This document shows, piece after piece, positions 1 to 6,343 of a DNA stretch of 7,226 bases. The notes beneath the pieces were generated by a model, which made no database searches, was not told the origin of the DNA, and worked only from the letters and a program-made list of their open reading frames with translations. Location: contig JAKQBV010000481.1 of NCBI GenBank assembly GCA_029573925.1, positions 1 through 7,226 of the forward strand, given 5' to 3'. The stretch is from a bacterium. GTDB taxonomy: Bacteria; UBP15; UBA6099. The position numbers and the translations under genes were made by a program. How positions within the stretch are numbered: the first letter of the stretch is position 1; each line of letters opens with the position of its first letter.

Positions 1-131
1 GCAGCGGCGAATCCGTCGAGAATATAGTTAAGGATCGGTTGTCCGGCCATATTCAGCAAAGGCTTCGGTGTGTCGTCCGTCCACGGGCGCAGACGGGTTC
101 CTCTCCCGGCAGCAAGTATAATGCCTTTCAT
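1..131 (-). CDS. Sugar-1-phosphate nucleotidyltransferase, N-terminal fragment
   Basis: Only the first 43 codons are inside the window; the gene runs off the left edge. The visible N-terminus starts MKGIILAAGRGTRLRP and continues to a PKPLL..GQPIL segment. This is the classic nucleotide-binding signature of the NTP_transferase (RmlA/GlmU/HddC/LicC-like) superfamily: the G-x-G-T-R loop binds the nucleotide triphosphate and the PKP lysine contacts phosphate. Family members join NTP and a sugar-1-phosphate (or phosphocholine) to give an NDP-activated product plus pyrophosphate in the cytoplasm. The ATG overlaps the TAA stop of the upstream sugar kinase by one base, and a strong AGGGAGG sits 7 bases upstream inside the kinase gene, so the start is secure and translation is probably coupled. 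The coupling suggests that it uses the kinase product. Which nucleotide or sugar is used cannot be told from this fragment. Confidence 0.88.
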   Translation of the reverse strand, partial: MKGIILAAGRGTRLRPWTDDTPKPLLNMAGQPILNYILDGFAA

Positions 132-1201
132 TAAATGTCCTCCCTAAAACCGTTGTCGATGATAACGCGTCTCGGTTCTCCTCCCGCTTCTGAGATTGCC
201 TGCTCCACAATGTCGGCGCAATCTGCGCTTGTATATGCGAACATGCAACCTCCTCCGCCGGAGCCGTTTATTTTTGCTCCCCATGCTCCGGCGGAAACAG
301 CAGAATCTACCATTCTGTCAATTTTCTCCGTCGATACTCCTATCAATCCGCTTAAATTCCGATGCTGCCTCGTCATCAAAGCTCCGAGCGAATCCGGCGG
401 GACATTGTTTTTGCGAAGCATTCCGATGGCTTTATTTGCTATGTCTCTGTTGTCAATATTTCCTAACGCCGAATTTACTGCTTCTATCGGAGCATTCCGA
501 AGCGCCTCGCGGGCGGCCTCGGCTGTTATTATATTCCATTCGGCGGACGGCATGTTTCTTCTAATCAAATCCATAGCGAGCGACGCGTTCTTTTTTGCCG
601 CTCCCAGAATTCCTGTGGTGTTTTTAGGTTGAAGCGAGTCGCCAAGAACAAAAAGACCTTCTAGAGACGTTTTTAGTTGAAAAGCGCGCGCGTCTCCCGA
701 TGTCTCAATAATCAGCAGACCGCCTATGGCGGACGCGTAATGATCCATCATGCCGCCGGGTTCGCCGAACTCTAGAACTTCCGCTCTGTGAGCGAGCCGA
801 GCGCAGTCGGCAGGGGCAAGAGCTGGGCCTACGGTGGCGATTCGGCTGAGCAACCCTATCCATGCCACAAGCATTGCTGACGAGCTTGAGCATCCTTTTC
901 CGATTGGAATGTCGCTTCTGAAAACTATGTCGCGCCCTGTTTCGAACTTGTATCCTTCTCTTAGAAGGATGTTTACCCCGCTGAGGAGGTAGTCCCGGTT
1001 TGATGAATATTCCAACTGCGTTATGGGTTCAAAAGACAATTCAGAGTCGATATCGGGCAGGTCGACGCGAAAAACCAAGTCTCCATTTTTGACCGCCTCG
1101 AATCGGGCGCGGAGGTCTATGGCCGCCGCTACTACAGGCAAACCCAAATAATCCTGATGTTCCCCGAAGAGGCATATTCTGCCGGGAGAAGAAACTTTCA
1201 T
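131..1201 (-). CDS. GHMP-family sugar kinase, galactokinase-like
   Basis: Predicted cytoplasmic ATP-dependent sugar kinase of 356 residues. Three GHMP motifs are visible. Motif 1 (residues 7-20, GRICLFGEHQDYLG) keeps the Glu14/His15/Asp17 set that contacts sugar in galactokinases. Motif 2 (residues 99-109, PIGKGCSSSSA) is the ATP phosphate loop. Motif 3 is at residues 308-319 (GAKINGSGGGGC). A GGMMDHY segment near residue 153 matches the galactokinase MDQ region holding the catalytic Asp. This favours an anomeric kinase giving a sugar-1-phosphate. However, the Asn of the usual galactokinase GR-x-N signature is Cys10 here, so galactose is not assured; related heptose, fucose or uronic-acid kinases remain possible. 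I start at ATG 1201, with GGAG 10 bases upstream, so that the conserved MKVSSPGR opens the protein. A TTG seven codons earlier (1222) also reads in frame but lacks a clear SD. The gene overlaps the downstream nucleotidyltransferase by one base and has a likely -10 element upstream. Confidence 0.88.
   Translation of the reverse strand: MKVSSPGRICLFGEHQDYLGLPVVAAAIDLRARFEAVKNGDLVFRVDLPDIDSELSFEPITQLEYSSNRDYLLSGVNILLREGYKFETGRDIVFRSDIPIGKGCSSSSAMLVAWIGLLSRIATVGPALAPADCARLAHRAEVLEFGEPGGMMDHYASAIGGLLIIETSGDARAFQLKTSLEGLFVLGDSLQPKNTTGILGAAKKNASLAMDLIRRNMPSAEWNIITAEAAREALRNAPIEAVNSALGNIDNRDIANKAIGMLRKNNVPPDSLGALMTRQHRNLSGLIGVSTEKIDRMVDSAVSAGAWGAKINGSGGGGCMFAYTSADCADIVEQAISEAGGEPRRVIIDNGFREDI
139..145 (-). 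promoter_or_regulatory. Ribosome binding site of the nucleotidyltransferase, within the kinase gene
   Basis: On the minus strand AGGGAGG lies 7 bases upstream of the nucleotidyltransferase ATG and inside the last codons of the sugar kinase. With the TAATG stop/start overlap it supports translational coupling of the two enzymes. Confidence 0.75.
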
Positions 1202-1211
1202 CGCGCGAGCG

Positions 1212-1215
1212 CTCC
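1212..1215 (-). promoter_or_regulatory. Probable ribosome binding site deciding the kinase start
   Basis: GGAG on the minus strand, 10 bases upstream of ATG 1201. The alternative TTG start at 1222 has only a poorly spaced AAGG. This is the main sequence reason for the shorter kinase start; the spacing is at the long end of normal. Confidence 0.45.
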
Positions 1216-1241
1216 GCAACAAACCTTGTACGACTCTATTG

Positions 1242-1247
1242 ATTATA
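1242..1247 (-). promoter_or_regulatory. Candidate -10 promoter element for the kinase-nucleotidyltransferase operon
   Basis: A perfect TATAAT on the minus strand sits in the 98-base gap between the GH94-like gene and the sugar kinase. Transcription would start near 1235, leaving a leader of about 34 bases before ATG 1201. I see no good TTGACA-like -35 at 16-18 bases spacing, so this may be a weak or activator-dependent promoter. It would let the kinase and nucleotidyltransferase be made independently of the upstream GH94-like gene. Confidence 0.45.
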
Positions 1248-1299
1248 ACGCATCGTGTCCGTCATGGCTAAACAATGTGCTCCGAGCGTGGAGCTAAAA

Positions 1300-3813
1300 T
1301 CACTCGTCGACAGGCAGCTTCTCTTCATATCGGACGCCGCTCTTATTCGACGCGAGCTTGAATGTCGGAGCGTCAATACTGAAACTGAAAGGCAATAGAG
1401 GTTTAGGTTCGGCGCGCGAGAGAGACGGCTCAACCCCGCATAGCCTTATCAGGGACGCCACAAATCCGGCATGAAGATTCAGGTTCATAACCGGAAAGTC
1501 GGTGGTGGGCGTGGGAATGTGGAAATATGTTTCTCTAGGTCTCTCCGCGTAGTCGGCATTGTATGAATCCGGCCCGCTCCAAATTCCGTACCAGATATCG
1601 GGATCGACCGTGGCTTTCATAGCCATAGAGTTCTTCCTGAAAACGGCCCACGCTTTTTCTGGGTCCTTTCGTCCGATTCCCCATGCAAGGAGATAGTTTA
1701 TGGCGAACCAGACGCCTCCGTTCACATCCCACCCTTTGGCGAAGGTGTTGAAAAGAGCGTTTTTCGGAGGGTATAGAACGAATTGTCCGAAAGCGGCAGG
1801 CGCGTCAAGTATGTCGAATATGTTTTTGACAATATTGGCGGATATGTCGTCGGGAAGGACGCCGCTGATGAGAAGCCATACGTGATGCTCCAGAAAAAGT
1901 TCGCGGTCGCCTATCGGCTCTCCTTTTCCATCGAAGCCCCGGAAGAACCATTTTCCGTTGTAACAATCGAGCATTGCAGTCTTCAGAGAAGCGGCCGTCT
2001 CGCGAAGTTTTTTCGCTCTTGCGGGATCGAAACGCTCCAGCAGATCGGCGACTCTGGGCAAAACGTAAAGAGCCATTGCGGTGTTGAAAGAGCTTTCCCC
2101 GTGTTTGACGAATTTCGCTCTGTCTTTCACGAAGAAAGAAATGCCGTCGCTCCAATCGCCGTCTCCGACTCTAATTAGGCCATGTTCGCCTGTCCCGATT
2201 CTATTGTGAATGTAATCGACGGAGAGTTTGACGCGGTCGAGCGCGGATGATTCGCCTGACTTGCGAGGATAAAAAGGGACGACTTTGTCAAGGAAGTCAA
2301 AGTCGCGAGTGAAAAAAACATAATCCGTTATCGACCATAGAAGAAAAAGCTGCAAGTCGGTCGGAGATGAATGGACGACGGCTCCGGCGTTACAACCATA
2401 GCCGTGCGCCGCATATTTGATTTCTCCTTTGAAAGACACCATTCTCAGGCAATACTCCAAGAGTTCAGAAGCTCTCCGCGGGGACAGATACATGAGGGCA
2501 TGATTGAAAAGAACTAAATCTCTCACCGCGCCGCGAAGTCCGTGAACATACTCGTAAGCTCCGCCTTGAGGGAGATAATGATTTTCATAGTAATTATCAT
2601 ACAAGAGAGAGCCGCGAGTTTGACATGAATGCCATGCTAATTCTCGCGCAGCCCATTTCTCTTCATCTGGAAAATCGGGAATTGAAAACACAGGCAGTCG
2701 AGGCGACCAGAGATCGGCGTTATACGAAAGAAGATCGCCTGATGAATCCGATATATTTGAATATTTTGAGCAAAGATCAAGCGCCGCGTCCCGTTTCCCA
2801 TATCCGAAAAGAACGACTAATCTTTCGGATTCGCCGGGATCAAGGGATACGTTTTGCCCGGCGCAAAGACATGAATGCTTTGATGAGTCAGACGAGGCTC
2901 TTTTCAGTTTGTCTCTGAAATTGCATTCAGAATCAAGCAGTTGTTTAGCGTCGGTTATGAAAAAGTCAGGCACCCCGTGAACGACGGATATGAATAGCGG
3001 TTCAGGATAATAGTTTCTTGGAGAAACGGTTGATATAGAAGGGCGGCTGAACCTTGAATATGAAGGAATTACAGCCGCTATGTTTGAGTCGAAAAAAGCT
3101 GCCTTAAAGTTGAAAAGGCTTGAGAATCGCGCTCGGCGTTCTTCAATATCTAACGCCTTGGTCAGTCCGGAAGCAGAAACTGCATTCATTAGAATCTTTC
3201 CAATTGCGTTGTGGGCGTAATGCTTCCTGTCGGCAGAGACGCACAGGGGAGTGAATATCATGTATTTCAAGTTTACGCCGAAAAAGGAGAGAATCGAAGA
3301 ATCCGCCTGAGTGTCCCCGGCGTTGGTCGCGATGATTTCAGCAAGCAGAACCGGGTCGTCTCCGAACGGGGCTATTATGCGACAATCGATTGAAAATTGC
3401 GACAAGCGGGAGATTTTTCTAAAATAACCCGACCCGAATATTCTTCTATAACCCCTGTTGACGTCCCCTTTTTCATATAAGTCGCTATGCATTCCCGTCG
3501 AATCATTGACTAGCGTTATCCCGCCGCCGGGGCAAAGGCGGGATGGATTCCGATTATTCAGCCATTGCAAACCTCTGGATGATTCTATCGATTCGACATA
3601 GCCGTAGTTAGTTGCGATTGCGTTAAAACGGTCGTTGCCGAATTGATGCCAGTGCAATCTGGACGGCCCTTTGGTTGTGAAATATGAGGCGATCGGGTCG
3701 GAATCCTGATCGCAAACATATTCGTATGCCGGCAAACCGTTTTCGTCATTAAACCAATGGCCGAAAGAACCGTCAGGCAATAACTTGGTTTGTTCCTCTA
3801 TTATTTGTTTCAT
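1300..3813 (-). CDS. GH94-like (clan GH-Q) glycoside phosphorylase or hydrolase
   Basis: A protein of 837 residues without a signal peptide, so probably cytoplasmic. The order of parts fits the GH94 family (cellobiose and chitobiose phosphorylases). An N-terminal beta-sandwich carries SSRGLQWLNN near residues 78-87. An (alpha/alpha)6 barrel follows, with EYVHGLRGAVRD near 421-432, a TDLQLFLLW..DYVFFTRDFDFLD segment at 485-509, and GDGDWSDG at 550-557. The last matches the GDWNDG motif holding the catalytic acid Asp. GH94 enzymes cleave beta-glucosides with inversion, using phosphate and releasing sugar-1-phosphate. Two regions that normally bind phosphate look different: after NGG (698-700) the usual His position appears to be Ala704, and the C-terminal TG-S/T-A-x-W segment is not recognisable. 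Hydrolysis or an unusual acceptor is therefore possible. ATG 3813 is preferred over TTG 3828 because a GGGA lies 7 bases upstream. The gene follows the Nudix gene by 31 bases. The substrate is unknown. Confidence 0.8.
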   Translation of the reverse strand: MKQIIEEQTKLLPDGSFGHWFNDENGLPAYEYVCDQDSDPIASYFTTKGPSRLHWHQFGNDRFNAIATNYGYVESIESSRGLQWLNNRNPSRLCPGGGITLVNDSTGMHSDLYEKGDVNRGYRRIFGSGYFRKISRLSQFSIDCRIIAPFGDDPVLLAEIIATNAGDTQADSSILSFFGVNLKYMIFTPLCVSADRKHYAHNAIGKILMNAVSASGLTKALDIEERRARFSSLFNFKAAFFDSNIAAVIPSYSRFSRPSISTVSPRNYYPEPLFISVVHGVPDFFITDAKQLLDSECNFRDKLKRASSDSSKHSCLCAGQNVSLDPGESERLVVLFGYGKRDAALDLCSKYSNISDSSGDLLSYNADLWSPRLPVFSIPDFPDEEKWAARELAWHSCQTRGSLLYDNYYENHYLPQGGAYEYVHGLRGAVRDLVLFNHALMYLSPRRASELLEYCLRMVSFKGEIKYAAHGYGCNAGAVVHSSPTDLQLFLLWSITDYVFFTRDFDFLDKVVPFYPRKSGESSALDRVKLSVDYIHNRIGTGEHGLIRVGDGDWSDGISFFVKDRAKFVKHGESSFNTAMALYVLPRVADLLERFDPARAKKLRETAASLKTAMLDCYNGKWFFRGFDGKGEPIGDRELFLEHHVWLLISGVLPDDISANIVKNIFDILDAPAAFGQFVLYPPKNALFNTFAKGWDVNGGVWFAINYLLAWGIGRKDPEKAWAVFRKNSMAMKATVDPDIWYGIWSGPDSYNADYAERPRETYFHIPTPTTDFPVMNLNLHAGFVASLIRLCGVEPSLSRAEPKPLLPFSFSIDAPTFKLASNKSGVRYEEKLPVDE

Positions 3814-3844
3814 GCGGGGTTCCCACAAGAATGTCGAAACCGGA

Positions 3845-4261
3845 TCAAAGCATTCCGATTTTTTTCGCCGCGTCTATTGCGTCGTTTAGGATAAAGGCAT
3901 GGTCAAAAGCAAGTTCTGGGTCGTCTTCAGGCCCCATAATTCGAACATCGTCGGCGTCGTCGGCTGCTTTCATCTCCCCGCCGGTCGGGATTGCAAGATA
4001 AACAACGGTTACGGTATGGCCTCTGGGGTCTCTGCTAGGGTCTGAATAGACGCCGAGCAGGGCGGCAAGGTCAACCTCTAGGCCGGTTTCTTCAAGAGCT
4101 TCTCTTCGCGCCGCGTCCTCGACTTTTTCTCCGATTTCGACAAAACCGCCGGGCAAAGCCCACATTCCTTTGTAAGGCTCGCGCCCCCTTTTGATCAATA
4201 CTATTTTTCCTTCTTTGATGATCACGACATCTGCGGTCAAAGACGGGCTTTTTGGTTTCAT
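3845..4261 (-). CDS. Nudix hydrolase, ADP-ribose pyrophosphatase type
   Basis: A small cytoplasmic enzyme of 138 residues with a complete Nudix box at residues 39-61 (G-x5-E-x7-REALEETGL), which binds the catalytic divalent metals. The preceding KGMWALPGGF and the later YSDPSRDPRGHTV at 72-84 closely resemble archaeal and bacterial ADP-ribose pyrophosphatases, which split ADP-ribose to AMP and ribose-5-phosphate. Other nucleoside diphosphate-X substrates, including NDP-sugars, are possible given the sugar-activation genes downstream; that link is inference. I start at ATG 4261 because GGAAGG lies 10 bases upstream; a GTG at 4279 is in frame but would overlap that site. The gene diverges from the phosphodiester glycosidase across a 49-base gap with a shared -10 palindrome. 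It is the likely first gene of a minus-strand unit with the GH94-like gene. Confidence 0.9.
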   Translation of the reverse strand: MKPKSPSLTADVVIIKEGKIVLIKRGREPYKGMWALPGGFVEIGEKVEDAARREALEETGLEVDLAALLGVYSDPSRDPRGHTVTVVYLAIPTGGEMKAADDADDVRIMGPEDDPELAFDHAFILNDAIDAAKKIGML

Positions 4262-4271
4262 ATCTCTTTCG

Positions 4272-4277
4272 CCTTCC
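4272..4277 (-). promoter_or_regulatory. Ribosome binding site deciding the Nudix start
   Basis: GGAAGG on the minus strand, 10 bases upstream of ATG 4261. It lies almost on the in-frame GTG at 4279, so using that GTG would leave no SD. It therefore favours the shorter protein beginning MKPKSPSL. Confidence 0.5.
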
Positions 4278-4285
4278 ACATTGTC

Positions 4286-4295
4286 TATTATAATA
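4286..4295. promoter_or_regulatory. Palindromic bidirectional -10 element
   Basis: The ten bases TATTATAATA equal their own reverse complement and hold a perfect TATAAT on each strand: plus strand at 4289-4294, minus strand at 4287-4292. They lie midway between the divergent Nudix (minus) and phosphodiester glycosidase (plus) genes. A minus-strand start near 4280 gives the Nudix mRNA a leader of about 19 bases containing its SD. A plus-strand start near 4301 would leave only about 10 bases before ATG 4311. No strong -35 is seen on either side. Promoter function is inferred from sequence only. Confidence 0.5.
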
Positions 4296-4299
4296 AGTC

Positions 4300-4303
4300 A
4301 GGA
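4300..4303 (+). promoter_or_regulatory. Ribosome binding site of the phosphodiester glycosidase
   Basis: AGGA 7 bases upstream of ATG 4311. If transcription begins about seven bases after the TATAAT at 4289-4294, the transcript would start at or within this site. Either the leader is unusually short or another promoter further upstream is used. Confidence 0.5.
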
Positions 4304-4310
4304 TTGAATT

Positions 4311-5441
4311 ATGACGCGGCGAATTGGCAATTTCAACTGTGTGGCGGTGTGCGCCTTAACATTGTGTCTTTTATGTTCAGCCGCCGGCGCTGCTTCGGCG
4401 GCTGAGTTCAGAACCCTCGAAAAATGGCAGAGAAGTCTTTCCACAGGCGTATCATATACTCAGTATAGAATGACGATAAATGGTTTGCCTCTCAGAGCGC
4501 ACGTGTTGTCCGTCTCTCTGGCGCACCCTGACGTATATGTCAGACCAATGCTCGCCAACAACCGATTGGACTCGCTTGAGACAGTGCCTTCAATGGCGAG
4601 GCGAGAGGGAGCGCGGGCGGCAATCAACGGCTCTTTCTTCAACAGGAGCTCCAAAGACCCTTTTCCCGTCGGTTTCATTATGATTGACGGAAGAACATTG
4701 TACTTTTCACATCTGCACAGGAGCGCTTTTGGTTTGACTGACAAGAATATTCCTTTGTTCGGATATCCGAAAACGCAAGGGATTGTGTATGTCGAGAAGA
4801 CCGGGGAATATTTTTATCTTTGGGGTATGAACCGAAGGAGAAGAGAAAATGAAGCTCTTGCGTACACTCCGGAATTCGGAACGACTACAGGCACAAACGA
4901 ATTCGGAGTCGAAGCGGTTGTTTCAGGCTCAAAGGTGGTCGGCATAAACAAAGGGAATTCACAGATTCCTTCGGACGGTTTCGTAGTTTCGCTGCATGGA
5001 GACAGCAAGCGTCTAGCTCCAAAATTCCAAGTTGGGGATCGCGTTTCGCTGTTTTTTCTGGTGGAGCCGTCTTGGTTGAAAGTGAATAACGCATTGACGG
5101 GAGGGCCTTTGCTCGTACGCGGGGGGCGGCCGGTTGTGGCCGAATCTTCAGACGAAAAACTCCGACAAGGCACATCGAGCCGGATTCCTATTACCGCAGT
5201 CGGCAGCACGGTGGACGGATATCTTCTTCTTGTGGTTGTCGACGGCAGACAGAAAAAATACAGCGTCGGAGTCACATATTCTGAAATGGCTGATTTTATG
5301 AGGTCAATCGGAGCCGTCAACGCTATCGGCATGGATGGGGGCGGCTCAAGCGTCATGGTGATTGACGGCGAAATTAAGAATAGACCGAGCGACGGCTCAA
5401 GCAGGCCGGTCGCGAACGGCATTGGTGTTTTTTTTAGGTAA
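4311..5441 (+). CDS. Exported phosphodiester glycosidase family protein (NAGPA domain)
   Basis: 376 residues. The N-terminus has two arginines, a hydrophobic stretch from about residue 9 to 25, and an ASA/AE site near residue 30, so a Sec signal peptide cut by signal peptidase I is likely. Mature enzyme would be in the periplasm or outside the cell. The Cys residues in the hydrophobic part do not sit in a good lipobox. The rest matches the NAGPA (phosphodiester glycosidase, PF09992) domain: INGSFF at 105-110, ALTGGPLLVRGG at 261-272, a strand ending in VVVDGRQ near 308-314, DGGGSS at 342-347, and NRPSDGSSRPVANGI at 357-371. The family is named after the mammalian enzyme that removes GlcNAc from GlcNAc-1-phospho-mannose. 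Bacterial members are thought to hydrolyse sugar phosphodiesters of cell-surface or exopolysaccharide material, but the substrate here is unknown. A flavin reductase-like gene follows after 18 bases. Confidence 0.9.
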   Translation: MTRRIGNFNCVAVCALTLCLLCSAAGAASAAEFRTLEKWQRSLSTGVSYTQYRMTINGLPLRAHVLSVSLAHPDVYVRPMLANNRLDSLETVPSMARREGARAAINGSFFNRSSKDPFPVGFIMIDGRTLYFSHLHRSAFGLTDKNIPLFGYPKTQGIVYVEKTGEYFYLWGMNRRRRENEALAYTPEFGTTTGTNEFGVEAVVSGSKVVGINKGNSQIPSDGFVVSLHGDSKRLAPKFQVGDRVSLFFLVEPSWLKVNNALTGGPLLVRGGRPVVAESSDEKLRQGTSSRIPITAVGSTVDGYLLLVVVDGRQKKYSVGVTYSEMADFMRSIGAVNAIGMDGGGSSVMVIDGEIKNRPSDGSSRPVANGIGVFFR

Positions 5442-5459
5442 AAAAACGGAGGGCGGACT

Positions 5460-5924
5460 ATGGGCAATGTTCTGACTAAATTCACATACGGAATGTACGT
5501 CGTCGGAGTCAAGGCCGGGGATGTCAGAAACGGAATGGCCGCTTCATGGGCGGCTCAGGTTTCATTCGAGCCTAAACGAGCTATGGTGGCGGTTAAAAAA
5601 ACGCGATTCACTCACAGCCTGCTGGATTCGGCGGGCGCTTTCACGATAAGCGTGTTGAGAAGAGATCAGGCGGACATCCTTGAAAGATTCAAAGGCGAAA
5701 AGGAAGTAACTGAAACAACCATTGGCGGAGTTCCTGTAATCGCGGCTGAGAACGGAGCCCCGGCGCTGGCAGATTGTCTCGGATACATCGAATTGGAGAA
5801 GGTTCACGCGTTTGACGCCGGAGACCACACGCTTTTTGTAGGCGAAGTGACGCGCATGAAAACTATATCTGAAGGCGGCCCGCTGACAAGCTCGGATTTG
5901 GATGGGCATTTCTATGGAGGATGA
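5460..5924 (+). CDS. Flavin reductase-like FMN-binding protein
   Basis: A 154-residue cytoplasmic protein with the flavin reductase-like split-barrel domain (PF01613). Visible family landmarks are TYGMYVVG at 9-16, NGMAASWAAQVSFEP at 24-38 (the FMN-phosphate and isoalloxazine contact region in relatives), CLGYIELEKV at 106-115, and DAGDHTLFVGEV at 119-130. Such proteins bind FMN and either reduce free flavin with NAD(P)H or act in electron transfer to oxygen- or nitric oxide-detoxifying flavoproteins in anaerobes. Some relatives carry a C-terminal rubredoxin, but this one ends at about residue 154 without one. GGAGGG stands 6 bases before ATG 5460, and the gene lies 18 bases after the glycosidase stop, so the two are likely cotranscribed. 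There is no obvious metabolic link between them. Confidence 0.9.
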   Translation: MGNVLTKFTYGMYVVGVKAGDVRNGMAASWAAQVSFEPKRAMVAVKKTRFTHSLLDSAGAFTISVLRRDQADILERFKGEKEVTETTIGGVPVIAAENGAPALADCLGYIELEKVHAFDAGDHTLFVGEVTRMKTISEGGPLTSSDLDGHFYGG

Positions 5925-6019
5925 TCAGTCTAGATTTTTTTTGCGTTAGGTGCGGGTTAGCGGTTCGGACATGCATGAAATAAGACTATAACGATAGCAT
6001 TGCGGACAACGGCTTCGCG
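5925..6019. other. Convergent intergenic gap between flavin reductase and hypothetical gene
   Basis: Ninety-five bases between two genes that face each other. A run of eight T (5935-5942) follows the flavin reductase stop, but I find no convincing GC-rich stem before it. A perfect but AT-rich hairpin, CTAT-AACG-ATAG at 5986-5997, lies on the side of the hypothetical gene and might help end its transcript. No gene is supported here. Confidence 0.4.
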
Positions 6020-6328
6020 TCAATCTGAGAATTTGTTCTTCATGGCGTCCCTGATATCCTGAGAGCTGAACCTTTCGTCTTTTTGTTTCGCTCCTTGAGG
6101 ATCTTCCGGATTAAAATCGGATCGCGGTGCTTCTCTGTTTCGCCTGATTTTATTAACAATATCGACAGCGTCTCCGTATTTTTTGCGGACGCTCTTCTTG
6201 AATTCCTCAATGTTCAATCCGGTTTCGCGGAACTTTTTTTTCTTGTTTTCCGTCGTCAACATATACCCTTCGATTACTCGTTCCTCCTGATCGTAATATT
6301 CCATGACGATCTGCGGTTTTTGTTCCAT
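6020..6328 (-). CDS. Small charged hypothetical protein
   Basis: I do not recognise this family. From ATG 6328 the protein has 102 residues, no signal peptide or membrane segment, and a very charged composition. A short strand-like start (PQIVMEYYD..RVIEGYML) is followed by a KKKK patch, a helix-like stretch (NIEEFKKSVRKKYGDAVDIVNKIRRN) and a polar, acidic and basic tail. It is probably soluble and cytoplasmic, and nucleic acid or protein binding is conceivable but not shown. The start is uncertain. ATG 6328 has GGAGGG 9 bases upstream, while a longer in-frame ATG at 6409 gives 129 residues but has only a G-rich stretch directly against it. The added residues would include a short hydrophobic segment, and their DNA contains a hairpin. 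The gene diverges from radC and converges on the flavin reductase gene. Confidence 0.6.
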   Translation of the reverse strand: MEQKPQIVMEYYDQEERVIEGYMLTTENKKKKFRETGLNIEEFKKSVRKKYGDAVDIVNKIRRNREAPRSDFNPEDPQGAKQKDERFSSQDIRDAMKNKFSD

Positions 6329-6337
6329 CAGGATTAT

Positions 6338-6343
6338 CCCTCC
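6338..6343 (-). promoter_or_regulatory. Ribosome binding site favouring the shorter start of the hypothetical gene
   Basis: GGAGGG on the minus strand, 9 bases upstream of ATG 6328. It is the best SD match in this gene's 5' region and is the reason for choosing the 102-residue form over the 129-residue form from ATG 6409. Confidence 0.5.

Noticed and set aside
135..632. Open plus-strand frame of 165 codons opposite the sugar kinase
   Set aside because: It lies wholly antisense to the kinase gene, which has clear conserved motifs. It has no recognisable domain or good SD and appears to be a codon-bias shadow.
1279..1294. GCTCC/GGAGC hairpin with six-base loop after the GH94-like gene
   Set aside because: Only five base pairs and no T-run on either strand, so it does not qualify as an intrinsic terminator.
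3814..3844. Separate promoter or terminator between the Nudix and GH94-like genes
   Set aside because: The gap is 31 bases, with no -10 consensus and only a loose GGTT/AACC pairing. Cotranscription is simpler.
4814..5512. Open minus-strand frame of 232 codons opposite the glycosidase and flavin reductase genes
   Set aside because: It spans two real genes in antisense, shows low-complexity Pro/Thr/Ser-rich translation and has no family signature.
5905..5942. Possible terminator ending in the T8 run after the flavin reductase gene
   Set aside because: The best stem before the T-run is about four weak pairs with a long loop (TCTA/TAGA). The T-run alone is not enough.
5921..5983. Twenty-codon frame overlapping the flavin reductase stop, with a CVRCG segment recalling rubredoxin
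   Set aside because: GGAGG directly abuts the ATG with no spacing. The frame is too short for a rubredoxin and has only one Cys pair.
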